Shown here in pieces: positions 1 through 7,699 of a stretch of DNA of 33,022 bases. The notes under the pieces were generated by a model. That model made no database searches. It had not been told where the DNA came from and worked only from the letters and a program-made list of their open reading frames with translations. The DNA lies in assembly GCA_965262315.1 (NCBI GenBank), contig CBDHFJ010000166.1, positions 1 to 33,022 on the forward strand, read 5' to 3'. A program made the position numbers and the translations under genes. How positions within the stretch are numbered: position 1 is the stretch's first letter; every line of letters begins with the position of its first letter. Source of the stretch: JBCCFK01 sp965262315. Lineage in GTDB: Bacteria > Actinomycetota > Acidimicrobiia > Acidimicrobiales > UBA8592.

Positions 1-65
1 CGCTCACCACCACCAGCGAGCGCCTCAGAGACGCACTGGATCCCAGGCCACTCGCCAAGCGCTGA
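1..65 (+). CDS. C-terminal tail of an unidentified protein (partial)
   Basis: The frame beginning at base 3 reads about 20 residues, ending DALDPRPLAKR, and stops at TGA 63-65. The short tail has protein-like composition with a natural basic end, and the gene would be convergent with the DUF3040 gene. The start lies before the window. Too little is present to name a family. The other two forward frames are also open here, so this rests on plausibility only. Confidence 0.3.
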   Translation, partial: LTTTSERLRDALDPRPLAKR

Positions 66-66
66 C

Positions 67-94
67 GTTTCTCGCACTGCGTTTCTCGCGCTGC
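67..94. repeat. Tandem 14-bp repeat between convergent genes
   Basis: Two adjacent copies, GTTTCTCGCACTGC and GTTTCTCGCGCTGC, differ at one position. They sit in the roughly 55-bp gap between the end of the first partial gene and the stop of the DUF3040 gene. No function is apparent. Confidence 0.6.
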
Positions 95-120
95 GCACTG
101 CACAGCGCGCGGCGGCGAGA

Positions 121-538
121 TCAGTTGGCCGAGGGATCCTCGTCGTCGTCGTCCTGACGACGGAGTCGATCCCGAAGGCCACCCTGGCTGCTGCCCTCGG
201 CGCCTCCCACGATGGTGCGGAGGCCACCACCACCACGCATCGACTGCGACAGCTGCTGGAGCCCGGCGCGGCCGAGCCGGCGGGCGTTCTGCTCGAAGTA
301 CAAGGCTGCCGCCAACATGATGGCGAAGCCCACGAACGCCAGCCAGAAGCTGGTGGTCAGGGTGAAGATCATCACCGCGAGACCGACCAGGAACCCCAGG
401 ATCGCCCATCGCAGATTTCGCGATGCATGCGAGTAGAACCGTGGTGGACCCGACCTCGCGAGCGAGCGCAGGATCGCTCTCGTAGAGCTGCTGCTCGATT
501 TCGCTGAGGATGCGCTGTTCGTCCTCTGAGAGTGGCAC
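121..538 (-). CDS. DUF3040 membrane protein, frame broken near base 436
   Basis: This is a small actinobacterial membrane protein of unknown role (DUF3040). The GTG start at 538-536 opens with VPLSEDEQRILSEIEQQLYE, the conserved DUF3040 N-terminus. The frame then changes by one extra base near 436, and the second frame carries YSHASRNLRWAILGFLVG, two adjoining membrane segments, then FEQNARRLGRAGLQQL and an acidic C-terminus. Removing one base gives 138 residues, the usual family length. The N-terminal helix is predicted to be cytoplasmic. The two halves together are unmistakable, so I treat the break as a likely sequence error. A true pseudogene cannot be excluded. Confidence 0.75.
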
Positions 539-623
539 ACCACCATCTTCGCACAGCCAGACCCCTTCAACAACGCGCTCCGAGGTCCACATCCAAAGTT
601 TTTTCCTGCGGGTCCGGCCGCCG

Positions 624-1893
624 TCAGGGGCGATCTCCGGGCCCCCACTGCTGGTCACCGGACCGTTTCACCCGGAGTTCGCCGTCCCGGATGGCGCTGG
701 CCGGACCGATCACACCATCGCCGAAGCGGTCCCGGATGGCGTCGATCGCGTCCTCGGCATCACGCCACTCCGGCTCGCCGGCCGCCAGATCCTCGAAGCT
801 CAGCTGCTCGCCGTCGGTGCTTCGGGCGATGCCCGTCACCCCCACCCCGAGGAGCCGTACCCCCGGCGTGGGGTCGATCGCAGCCAGGAGGCGCTTGGCC
901 TCCCGGGCGATGGTGGTCCCGCTGTCGGTCGGGCTGTCGAGGGTCGCCGCCCGGGTGATGGTCTGGAAGTCGCCGAAGCGGACCTTGATCGTCACCGTGC
1001 GGCCGCGCCGGGCGGCGTTGCGCAGGCGCGTCCCGACCGCGTCGGCCATTCGAACAGCCTCGACCTCCAGGCGCCGCGGCTCGAACAGATCGACCGCGAA
1101 GGTCTCCTCGTGGCTGATCGACTTCGCCTCCTGGTGCGGCTCGACACGTCGGGCGTCGATGCCACGCGCCAACTCGTACAGGTGAGCCCCCTGGGCCTTG
1201 CCCAGCGACGAGGTCAGCGTCTCGACCGGGAGTGTTCGGAGCTCGGCGACGGTGGCGACGCCGAGACGATCCAACCGGGCGGCGGTGGCCCGGCCCCACC
1301 CCCCAGATCGCACGGATCGGGAGTGCGTCGAGGAAGTCCTGGACCTCGTCGGCATCGATCACCCGGACCCCGGGGCCCAACACCGGACCCTTGGCGCTCG
1401 GCTCGGGCTTGGCCTCCTCGGTGGCCAGCTTCGCCAGGAACTTGTTGGGTGCGACACCGACGGAGCACGTGAGGCGCTCCTGCTCCCACACCAGACGGCG
1501 GATCGACCGAGCGATCACGACGGGCTCGCCGTGCAGGCGTCGGGATCCGGCGACGTCGAGGAAGGCCTCGTCCAGCGACAACGGCTCGACCAGCGGAGTG
1601 AACGAGCGGAAGATCTCCATGACCCGGCGGCTCACCTGGCCGTAGTGCGCGTGGTCGCCGGGCAGGAAGACCGCGTCGGGGCACAACCGGCGGGCATGCT
1701 CGGAGGCCATAGCCGACCGGATCCCGTACACCCGGGCCTCGTAGGACGCCGCGGCCACCACTCCGCGCTGCCCGTCGCCGCCGACGACCACCGGCTTGCC
1801 CCTGAGCTCGGGACGACGGACCAGCTCGACGGACGCGTAGAACGCGTCCATGTCGACGTGGAGAATCGTCGATGGCCCATGTCCGCCGGTCAT
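624..1893 (-). CDS. dinB: DNA polymerase IV (Y-family), frame broken near base 1290
   Basis: Error-prone translesion DNA polymerase. The ATG at 1893 starts MTGGHGPSTILHVDMDAFYA; the catalytic residues are Asp14 in VDMDAFY and Asp108-Glu109 in LSLDEAFLDV, with the nucleotide-binding YEARVYGIRS at 51-60. The frame is lost after WGVGP, where the helix-hairpin-helix thumb begins, and resumes in another frame as ATAARLDRLGVATVAELRTL, followed by the little-finger domain (EETFAVDLFE, VTIKVRFGDFQTITR). One extra base in the CCC run at 1289-1291 explains it; the corrected length is 422 residues. The gene follows the NUDIX gene by 6 bases, so the two are probably co-transcribed; a mutagenic polymerase beside a nucleotide-pool hydrolase makes sense. 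Confidence 0.9.
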
Positions 1894-1899
1894 GGCTGC

Positions 1900-2382
1900 T
1901 CAGCGGCGCTCGACGGTGAAGCCTCCGGCCAGGTCCCCGCGCACCACGTACCGGAATGGGTCGGCAGTCACGCCGTCGGTCAGCCAGCTGGTGAACGGCT
2001 CGGCCACCCAGCGTGGGGCGTGCACCATCCGAGCGTGCGCCTCCGCGGCCTCGACGAAGCCCGCATCGACCACGATGCCGTCCGGGTCGTCGACCACGAG
2101 GTCGCCCGTCCAGGCGGCGGCCACGTGGGCCTCGACCCGCAGGTACATCTCCCGCTCGACGAAGTCGACCTCCACCTCGTAGGCGCGGTGATCCCACGCG
2201 GCGACGGTGAGGCCGGTCTCCTCGTGGACCTCGCGGGTCAGGCCCTCGAGCAGGGTCTCGCCCTCGTCGATGACGCCGCCCGGGGTACTCCAGTCGAGCG
2301 ATCCGTTCCGACGTTCGTTCTGGACGAGCAACACCCCGTCGGGGCCCTGCAACAACCCGCCGGCAACCAGCCAGTCACGCAT
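1900..2382 (-). CDS. NUDIX hydrolase
   Basis: A 160-residue NUDIX-family pyrophosphohydrolase. The NUDIX box is complete: GGVIDEGETLLEGLTREVHE followed by ETGL, with the catalytic REVHEE core. The N-terminus (MRDWLVAGGLLQGPDGVLLV) fits the usual first strand. The C-terminal third is rich in acidic and aromatic residues and gives no substrate clue. The start at 2382 is chosen because a CATACT hexamer lies 6 bases upstream, the geometry seen at other genes here, and an in-frame upstream extension has no protein character. It lies 6 bases before dinB on the same strand. The substrate could be an oxidised nucleotide, a nucleoside diphosphate derivative or an RNA cap; sequence alone does not decide. 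Confidence 0.85.
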   Translation of the reverse strand: MRDWLVAGGLLQGPDGVLLVQNERRNGSLDWSTPGGVIDEGETLLEGLTREVHEETGLTVAAWDHRAYEVEVDFVEREMYLRVEAHVAAAWTGDLVVDDPDGIVVDAGFVEAAEAHARMVHAPRWVAEPFTSWLTDGVTADPFRYVVRGDLAGGFTVERR

Positions 2383-2388
2383 GCGGAC

Positions 2389-2394
2389 AGTATG
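2389..2394 (-). promoter_or_regulatory. -10 hexamer of the NUDIX-dinB unit
   Basis: CATACT on the minus strand ends 6 bases before the ATG at 2382. There is no Shine-Dalgarno sequence between them, so transcription probably starts at or next to the start codon. Confidence 0.45.
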
Positions 2395-2442
2395 GCGCAC
2401 CGGCCGCTGCGTACGGCTGGCCGCGGGGCGGCGACGGCCGCA

Positions 2443-2448
2443 TACGCT
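2443..2448 (+). promoter_or_regulatory. -10 hexamer upstream of the small membrane protein gene
   Basis: TACGCT ends 7 bases before the ATG at 2456, again without a Shine-Dalgarno sequence. This and the minus-strand hexamer at 2389-2394 form a divergent promoter pair. Confidence 0.45.
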
Positions 2449-2455
2449 GTGGGCG

Positions 2456-2902
2456 ATGCAGGACCCGGAAACCGACGCGGACACGCCGGAGCCGTCCCCC
2501 GACGAGACCGACATCGTGGACGATGCCGACGGGCACGAGCCGTCCTCGAACGAGATCGAGATCGCGAACGAAGCCGGCGAGATCGAGCGCGTCGATCCCG
2601 AGGGGCTGCCGTTGACGCGGCTCGCCGCGGCTGCGCCGTCGGCCCCGGCGCGGGGGCTCGCCTTCGGCTCGATCGTGGTGGGCGGCGTGTGCGGCGGCCT
2701 GATCGGCTTCGCCTTCACCGACCTCCAGTGCGACGACGGGTGTACGGCATGGGCGGGCGTGTCCGGGATCATCGGGGCCATCGTCGGCGCTGTCGGCGTG
2801 GCCATCGTTGCGGTCCTGGTCCTGCGAGCCATGGATGAATGGGAATCCGTCAAGGACGAACACCCCGAGAACCACCCGGCCCGACGGCGCCCGAATCGAT
2901 GA
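2456..2902 (+). CDS. Small membrane protein with acidic N-terminus
   Basis: 148 residues, family not recognised. Residues 1-50 are strongly acidic and probably cytoplasmic. Two hydrophobic segments follow, around LAFGSIVVGGVCGGLIGFAF (about 68-87) and ISGIIGAIVGAVGVAIVAVL-like sequence (about 101-123), separated by a short loop with two cysteines (QCDDGC). The tail is charged and ends ARRRPNR. The stop TGA overlaps the ATG of the inositol-monophosphatase-family gene (ATGA), so the two are translationally coupled. The function is unknown. Confidence 0.75.
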   Translation: MQDPETDADTPEPSPDETDIVDDADGHEPSSNEIEIANEAGEIERVDPEGLPLTRLAAAAPSAPARGLAFGSIVVGGVCGGLIGFAFTDLQCDDGCTAWAGVSGIIGAIVGAVGVAIVAVLVLRAMDEWESVKDEHPENHPARRRPNR

Positions 2903-3681
2903 GCGGCCGCCCCTCCCCCATCGAGCTCCGGGATCTCGCCGCGCGCATCGCCGACGACATCTCGGCCTTCCTCCGAGCGGAGGTCGAGGTCGGCCACGAT
3001 GCCGAGACGAAGTCGTCCGGCACCGACTTCGTGACCGCCATCGACCGGGAGTCCGAGGAGCGCATCGTGGCGGCGATCACCGCCGTGCGCCCGCACGACG
3101 CCTTCATGGGCGAGGAGGGCACCGACCGGCCCGGGACCAGCGGTGTCCGCTGGATCATCGACCCGATCGACGGCACCACCAACTTCGTCCACGCGCATCC
3201 CGGCTTCTGCGTCTCGATCGCGGCCGAGGTCGATGGCGTGGTGGTCGCCGGAGCCGTGGCCGACCCCGTGCACGATCAGCGGTTCGACGCCGCCCTGGGT
3301 CATGGCGCTCGGTGCAACGGCGAGCCCATCGAGGTCAGCGGTCTGACCGACCTCTCCAAGGCCCTGGTGGCCACCGGGTTCAGCTACGACCCGGAACGTC
3401 GACGTCGCCAGGCGACCGCGCTGGCCACCATCCTGCCCGCCATCGCCGACATCCGACGGATGGGGTCGGCGGCCACGGACCTGTGCGGGGTGGCCATCGG
3501 CCGCGTCGACGCCAGCTACGAGGCGGGGCTCAACCCGTGGGACCTCGCGGCCGGTGCCCTGATCGCGTCCGAAGCCGGCGCGGTCGTGCGCCTGCCCGAC
3601 GGTGATGGCCTCACCATCGCCGCCGCGCCCGGGATCGCGTCCGAGTTGCTCGCGCTGATCGACGCCGCCGACCCGACCTGA
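2899..3681 (+). CDS. Inositol monophosphatase family protein
   Basis: 260-residue Mg2+-dependent phosphomonoesterase of the IMPase/FIG superfamily. The metal-binding motifs are intact: GEEG at 71-74, DPIDGTTNF at 88-96, and the C-terminal NPWDLAAGALIASEAG containing the third metal ligand Asp. The substrate may be inositol phosphate, histidinol phosphate or another sugar phosphate; in actinobacteria, inositol phosphatases feed phosphatidylinositol and mycothiol synthesis, and a PimB'-like gene lies elsewhere in this window. That link is inference. The ATG overlaps the upstream stop. Confidence 0.9.
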   Translation: MSGRPSPIELRDLAARIADDISAFLRAEVEVGHDAETKSSGTDFVTAIDRESEERIVAAITAVRPHDAFMGEEGTDRPGTSGVRWIIDPIDGTTNFVHAHPGFCVSIAAEVDGVVVAGAVADPVHDQRFDAALGHGARCNGEPIEVSGLTDLSKALVATGFSYDPERRRRQATALATILPAIADIRRMGSAATDLCGVAIGRVDASYEAGLNPWDLAAGALIASEAGAVVRLPDGDGLTIAAAPGIASELLALIDAADPT

Positions 3682-3726
3682 TCGCACCGTTCGCGTCGTC
3701 CCGCGGCCCTGTGCGTGCTGTCTGGC

Positions 3727-3780
3727 CGAGTTGGGTTACCGTTGGGCCCACCACGGCGGCGGCCAACTCGACGGCGTCCC
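3727..3780 (+). promoter_or_regulatory. Promoter region of the response regulator operon with an 8-bp inverted repeat
   Basis: A TACCGT -10 hexamer at 3737-3742 lies inside an inverted repeat, CGAGTTGG at 3727-3734 and CCAACTCG at 3773-3780. The transcript would carry a leader of about 65 bases ending in the Shine-Dalgarno sequence AGAGAGG at 3804-3810. The repeat could be an operator or a leader hairpin. Confidence 0.35.
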
Positions 3781-3815
3781 CCGTCTGACCCCGCCCGATC
3801 AGCAGAGAGGACGAC

Positions 3816-4496
3816 GTGGGTACCCAGATCCTGACGGTCGAAGACGACGAGCGAATCCGGACCGCGGTGCGGCTGGCGCTCGAGGACGAGGGCTGGGACG
3901 TGGTCGAGGCTCGGAGTGGCGAGGAGGCACTGGACCTCTTCAAGCGCACCGAGGCCGACGTGGTGCTGATCGACATCATGCTCCCCGGCATCGACGGCTT
4001 CGAGGTGTGCCGCAGCATCCGTCGGAGTTCCGATGTCCCGGTGGTCATGGTGACCGCCCGTGACGACACCCACGACGTGGTGGCCGGTCTCGAGGCCGGC
4101 GCCGACGACTACCTCACCAAGCCGTTCGCTCCCAAGGAGCTGAGCGCCCGAATCCGGGCCCTGCTCCGTCGGGTGCGATCCACCAGTCCCAGCACCAGTC
4201 AGCTCGAGTTCGGCGATCTCCAGATCCTCCCCGACCAGGGCGTGGTCATGCTGGGCGACGAAGAGGTCCACCTGACCAAGACCGAGTTCCGGCTCCTCGT
4301 GGAGCTGGCATCGAGTCCCGGTCGGGTGTTCTCCCGCGAGGTCCTGTTGGAGCGTGTCTGGGGCTACGGCTACTTCGGCGACGGTCGTCTCGTGGACGTC
4401 CACATCCGCCGGCTCCGGACCAAGATCGAACCCGACCCGGCCAAGCCGCGCTACGTGCTCACCGTCCGCGGGCTCGGGTACAAACTCCAGGCTTGA
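3816..4496 (+). CDS. mtrA: OmpR-family response regulator, MtrA-like
   Basis: 226-residue DNA-binding response regulator. The receiver domain has the acidic pocket Glu9-Asp10-Asp11, phospho-acceptor Asp53 (VLIDIMLPG), a Thr in VTARDD and the conserved Lys in DDYLTKPF. The C-terminal winged helix ends RRLRTKIEP...YVLTVRGLGYKL, typical of OmpR/PhoB. Sequence around GLEAGADDYLTKPFAPKEL resembles mycobacterial MtrA, and gene order with a kinase and a GerMN lipoprotein is that of mtrA-mtrB-lpqB, which controls cell-wall and division functions. The start is GTG at 3816, set by the AGAGAGG ribosome site 5 bases upstream. Its stop overlaps the kinase start (TTGA). Confidence 0.88.
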   Translation: MGTQILTVEDDERIRTAVRLALEDEGWDVVEARSGEEALDLFKRTEADVVLIDIMLPGIDGFEVCRSIRRSSDVPVVMVTARDDTHDVVAGLEAGADDYLTKPFAPKELSARIRALLRRVRSTSPSTSQLEFGDLQILPDQGVVMLGDEEVHLTKTEFRLLVELASSPGRVFSREVLLERVWGYGYFGDGRLVDVHIRRLRTKIEPDPAKPRYVLTVRGLGYKLQA

Positions 4497-5914
4497 CGGA
4501 CCAACGGCGGCCCAACCGGCTCCGGCTCCGGACCCGTCTGACCCTGGCGTTCGGGCTGGGTGCCTTCCTGCTGTCGACCCTGTTGTCGACGGTCACCTAT
4601 GGCCTGACCCGCAACAACCTGCTCGAGCGCCGGGAGACCGTGGCCGCCGAGACGGCCCTGTCCAACGCCGAGCGCATCGCCCCGCTGATCGCCGAGGACA
4701 CCGACGAGGACGGCGTACGCAGTCTGCTGACCGCCCGCGCCACCATCGCCGATGCCACGGCCGTGCTGCGGATCCGGTCCGACGCCGGACTCGACTGGAT
4801 CTCGGCGAACCCCAACGCGTTCTCCGTGCGCGACCTCAACACTCCGCTCCGGTCCAGGTTGGCAGGCGACGACACCGAGCCGTTCGTGATGCGCTATCTC
4901 GTGGGCGGCGAACCCACCCTGGTCACCATGGTGCCGATCGGCGTCCGCGACGGTGTCTACGCCGAGGCGGTGCCGCTCACCGACATCGAGGACACGCTGC
5001 AGTCGATCGGCCTGGCGCTGCTGGGCGCCGGTCTGGTCACCACCCTGTCGGGTGTGGCCATCGGCGTCTACGCGGCACGCCGAGTGCTCTCACCGCTCGA
5101 GGACGTGTCCCGGATCGCCGAGGCGTTGGCCCGAGGCGACCTCAGCGCCCGCCTCGACGTCGGCGGCGACGCCGACCTCACCGCCCTGGCAGCGTCGTTC
5201 AACGAGATGGCCGGCAACCTCGAGGAGCGGATCGAGCGCGACGCCAGATTCGCGTCCGACGTGAGCCATGAGCTCCGATCCCCGCTCATGACCATCATGG
5301 CCAGCGCCGAGGTTCTCGGCGGGCGCCGCGACGAGCTCAGCGAACGCTCCGTGACCGCACTCGACCTGCTGCAGTCCGACCTCGAGCGGTTTCGCCAACT
5401 CGTCGAGGATCTGCTCGAGATCTCCCGCTACGACACCAGCGGCGGTCAGATCGAGCCGGACTACTTCGGCATCGCCGAGTTCGTGCGCCGCGCCGCCGCC
5501 GAGGCCGGCTATCCCCTGGTGCCGGTCAGCCACGCCGAGGAGATCAACGAGACGGTGGTGTCCGCGGACAAGCGTCGCATGGGGCGGGTCATCACCAACC
5601 TGTTGCAGAACGCCTCCAACTACGGTGGCGGCGCCACCGGGATCGAGCTGCGGCAGTACGACGACGTGATCGAGATCGCGGTCGAGGACAGCGGCCCCGG
5701 TGTTCCGGTGGACGAGCGGCAGCTGATCTTCGGGCGGTTCGCTCGAGGCTCCGAGGGCGGCCGTCGCGGCGCCGGCACCGGGACCGGGCTGGGGCTGGCG
5801 CTGGTGGCCGAACACGTTCGACTGCACGGTGGGCGGGTCCGGGTGGACGACCGTCCCGACGGGTTGCCCGGCGCCCGGTTCGTGGTGGAGTTGCCGGTGG
5901 TGGTGCCCACATGA
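4493..5914 (+). CDS. mtrB: Sensor histidine kinase, MtrB-like
   Basis: 473-residue membrane histidine kinase. Transmembrane segments at about 18-38 and 170-195 flank an extracytoplasmic sensor region; a HAMP domain follows (about 190-245), then the dimerisation helix with phospho-acceptor His259 in DVSHELRSPL, then a HATPase domain with N-box LLQNASNYG, G1 EDSGPGVP and G2 GTGTGLGLALV. The start is a TTG overlapping the regulator stop. It should phosphorylate the upstream regulator. The downstream lipoprotein gene overlaps by ATGA, so all three are made together. Identification as MtrB rests on operon order plus architecture. Confidence 0.88.
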   Translation: MTDQRRPNRLRLRTRLTLAFGLGAFLLSTLLSTVTYGLTRNNLLERRETVAAETALSNAERIAPLIAEDTDEDGVRSLLTARATIADATAVLRIRSDAGLDWISANPNAFSVRDLNTPLRSRLAGDDTEPFVMRYLVGGEPTLVTMVPIGVRDGVYAEAVPLTDIEDTLQSIGLALLGAGLVTTLSGVAIGVYAARRVLSPLEDVSRIAEALARGDLSARLDVGGDADLTALAASFNEMAGNLEERIERDARFASDVSHELRSPLMTIMASAEVLGGRRDELSERSVTALDLLQSDLERFRQLVEDLLEISRYDTSGGQIEPDYFGIAEFVRRAAAEAGYPLVPVSHAEEINETVVSADKRRMGRVITNLLQNASNYGGGATGIELRQYDDVIEIAVEDSGPGVPVDERQLIFGRFARGSEGGRRGAGTGTGLGLALVAEHVRLHGGRVRVDDRPDGLPGARFVVELPVVVPT

Positions 5915-6543
5915 AGCCGCTCATGAGACTGGCCGCTGTCGCGCTGACCGTGCTGGTGCCGCTTGCTGCCTGCGGGGTCCCGCTCGACGGCGAGCCGCGC
6001 ACCCTGGTGGTACCGACGCCAACACCTGAACCCGAGACCCCGACTGCGACCCCGCGAGCCACCCAGCCGTTCACGATCTACCTCACCGACGCCGAGGGTC
6101 GTCTCCGTGCGGTCGAGCGTGAGCTCCCCGACCCGCTGACGATCACGGCACTGATCGAGGAGCTGCGGGAGACGCCCACCGAAGAGGAGACCGAGGCCGG
6201 CATCGTGACGCTGATCCCGGCGGAGACGGCGCTCTTCGCCCAGCCCGAGACCCCCGCGAGCGGCACGGCCACGATCGATCTCGCAGCCGGCAGCCTCGAC
6301 ACCCTCCAGGACGAGTTCCTGCGGCTCGCGGTGGCCCAGATCGTGTGGACGCTCGCCGAGAGCCCGTCGATCGACCGGGTGGTGATCAGGATCGACGGCG
6401 AGCCGGAGTTCTGGCCCACCGACGGCGAGGACAAGCAGATCCTCGTGCCCGACGACTACGCCAGCGCGGACCCCGACTTCGTGCCGCCCACTCCCGAGCC
6501 GGTCCCGTCCGAGCAACCCTCCGAGGACGACGGCGGCGGCTGA
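5911..6543 (+). CDS. GerMN-domain lipoprotein, short LpqB analogue
   Basis: 210-residue secreted lipoprotein. The signal peptide ends in the lipobox LAAC (VLVPLAACG, about residues 16-24), so the mature protein is tethered by the Cys. A Pro/Thr-rich linker (PTPTPEPETPTATPRATQP) leads to a GerMN-like domain, about 50-175, with FTIYLTDAEGRL, ALIEEL and VVIRIDGE. The C-terminus is acidic and Pro-rich. LpqB proteins of other actinobacteria carry a GerMN domain plus a long beta-propeller-like region and are near 580 residues; this one has only the first part. Its place behind the kinase suggests it modulates the kinase sensor, as proposed for LpqB. Confidence 0.8.
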   Translation: MKPLMRLAAVALTVLVPLAACGVPLDGEPRTLVVPTPTPEPETPTATPRATQPFTIYLTDAEGRLRAVERELPDPLTITALIEELRETPTEEETEAGIVTLIPAETALFAQPETPASGTATIDLAAGSLDTLQDEFLRLAVAQIVWTLAESPSIDRVVIRIDGEPEFWPTDGEDKQILVPDDYASADPDFVPPTPEPVPSEQPSEDDGGG

Positions 6544-6566
6544 TCCGGACCCGAGGAATCGGATCA
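6541..6566. terminator. Possible bidirectional terminator made of two stop codons
   Basis: TGATCCG at 6541-6547 and CGGATCA at 6560-6566 are inverted repeats. The first contains the stop of the lipoprotein gene and the second the stop of the opposing pfkA gene. The stem is only 7-8 bp, with no T-tract, so a terminator role is tentative. Confidence 0.3.
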
Positions 6567-7595
6567 GGCGAAGAAGTTCTTGGCCGCGGCGTAGAGGTTG
6601 GGGTTGACGGTCTTGAGCTCCGAGGTCGCCTCCGCGAGCGGCACCCGGACGACATCCGCGTTCTGGAGGGCGACCATCGTGCCGTAGGCGCCGTCGTGCA
6701 CGGCGTCGATGGCGGCGACCCCGTACCAGGTGCACAGCACCCGATCGAAGGGCGAGGGCGTGCCGCCGCGCTGCACGTGCCCGAGCACGGTCACCCGAGC
6801 GTCGAACCCCGTCCGGGCCTCGATCTCGGCGGCGACGACGTTCGCGATGCCTCCCAGCTTCTGGTGGCCGTAGATGTCGACCTCGGGCTCCGGCACGTCG
6901 AGCGTGCCCTCCTTGGGCCGGGCCCCCTCGGCCACCACGACCACCGAGGCGAAGCGTCCGGCCTCGTGGCGTCGCCGGATGGCATCGGCGACCTGCTCGA
7001 TGTCGAAGGGTTCCTCGGGGATGAGGATCATCGTGGCACCGCCGGCGATACCTGCCCAGAGCGCGATGTGACCCACGTGGCGACCCATGACCTCGACCAC
7101 CATCACCCGGTCGTGCGACTCGGCGGTGGTGTGCAGGCGGTCCACGGCCTCGGTGGCGATGTCCACCGCGGTGTCGAATCCGAAGGTCATCTCGGTGGAA
7201 CCGATGTCGTTGTCGATGGTCTTGGGGACCCCGACGATCTCCATGGCGCCGTCGCGCCAGACCTCGAGGCCACACGACAGCGTGCCCTCGCCCCCGATGA
7301 CGATCAGGGCTTCGATCCCCAGCTCGTCGCGACAGGCGCGCACCTTGTCCAGGCCGCCCTCGACCATGTACGGCGTGATGCGGGTGGTGCCCAGAATGGT
7401 CCCGCCCCGGGGCAGGGTGCCCCGCAGCCGGTCGATGTCGAGGAGCTCGTACTTCTGCTCCATGACGCCATGCCAGCCGTCGTAGAAGCCGTAGACCTCG
7501 TCGCCGTAGACCTTCTGCGCCTTGCGGACGATGGCGCGGATGACCGCGTTCAGTCCGGGACAGTCACCGCCGCCGGTGATCACGCCGACCTTCAT
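6564..7595 (-). CDS. pfkA: 6-phosphofructokinase
   Basis: 343-residue glycolytic enzyme converting fructose 6-phosphate to fructose 1,6-bisphosphate. Visible motifs: GGGDCPGLN at 8-16, IGGEGT at 100-105, the catalytic PKTIDNDIGS at 124-133, VMGRHVGHIAL, and HVQRGGTPSPFDR. Gly104 is the residue that in PPi-dependent enzymes is Asp, so ATP is the expected donor, but Lys125 in PKTIDND is the PPi-enzyme version; this mix is known in the actinobacterial group III enzymes. The ATG at 7595 has the ribosome site AAGAGGG (7601-7607 on the minus strand), and a TATGAT -10 element lies at 7658-7663. It is divergent from glpK. Confidence 0.93.
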   Translation of the reverse strand: MKVGVITGGGDCPGLNAVIRAIVRKAQKVYGDEVYGFYDGWHGVMEQKYELLDIDRLRGTLPRGGTILGTTRITPYMVEGGLDKVRACRDELGIEALIVIGGEGTLSCGLEVWRDGAMEIVGVPKTIDNDIGSTEMTFGFDTAVDIATEAVDRLHTTAESHDRVMVVEVMGRHVGHIALWAGIAGGATMILIPEEPFDIEQVADAIRRRHEAGRFASVVVVAEGARPKEGTLDVPEPEVDIYGHQKLGGIANVVAAEIEARTGFDARVTVLGHVQRGGTPSPFDRVLCTWYGVAAIDAVHDGAYGTMVALQNADVVRVPLAEATSELKTVNPNLYAAAKNFFA

Positions 7596-7657
7596 TGGTT
7601 CCCTCTTCGGATCGAATGCGCGGAACAGGGGTGGCACCGTTGCCACCGGACGGTCGC

Positions 7658-7663
7658 ATCATA
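7658..7663 (-). promoter_or_regulatory. -10 hexamer of pfkA
   Basis: TATGAT on the minus strand, about 62 bases upstream of the pfkA ATG. This gene, unlike many neighbours, has a leader and a good Shine-Dalgarno sequence. Confidence 0.45.
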
Positions 7664-7685
7664 ACGGTGGCGGCGGGACCTCCTA

Positions 7686-7691
7686 TACGCT
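7686..7691 (+). promoter_or_regulatory. -10 hexamer of glpK
   Basis: TACGCT, within TATACGCT, ends 8 bases before the glpK ATG at 7700. No Shine-Dalgarno sequence is seen, consistent with a leaderless transcript. Confidence 0.45.
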
Positions 7692-7699
7692 CGCCGACC

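Noticed and set aside
1870..1900. NUDIX and dinB as one fused gene
   Set aside because: A stop at 1900-1902 and a separate ATG at 1893 with a good polymerase N-terminus show two genes.
1900..3687. A 595-residue minus-strand frame covering the NUDIX gene and beyond
   Set aside because: Only its last 160 residues are protein-like (NUDIX). The rest is antisense to the small membrane protein and the inositol-monophosphatase-family gene.
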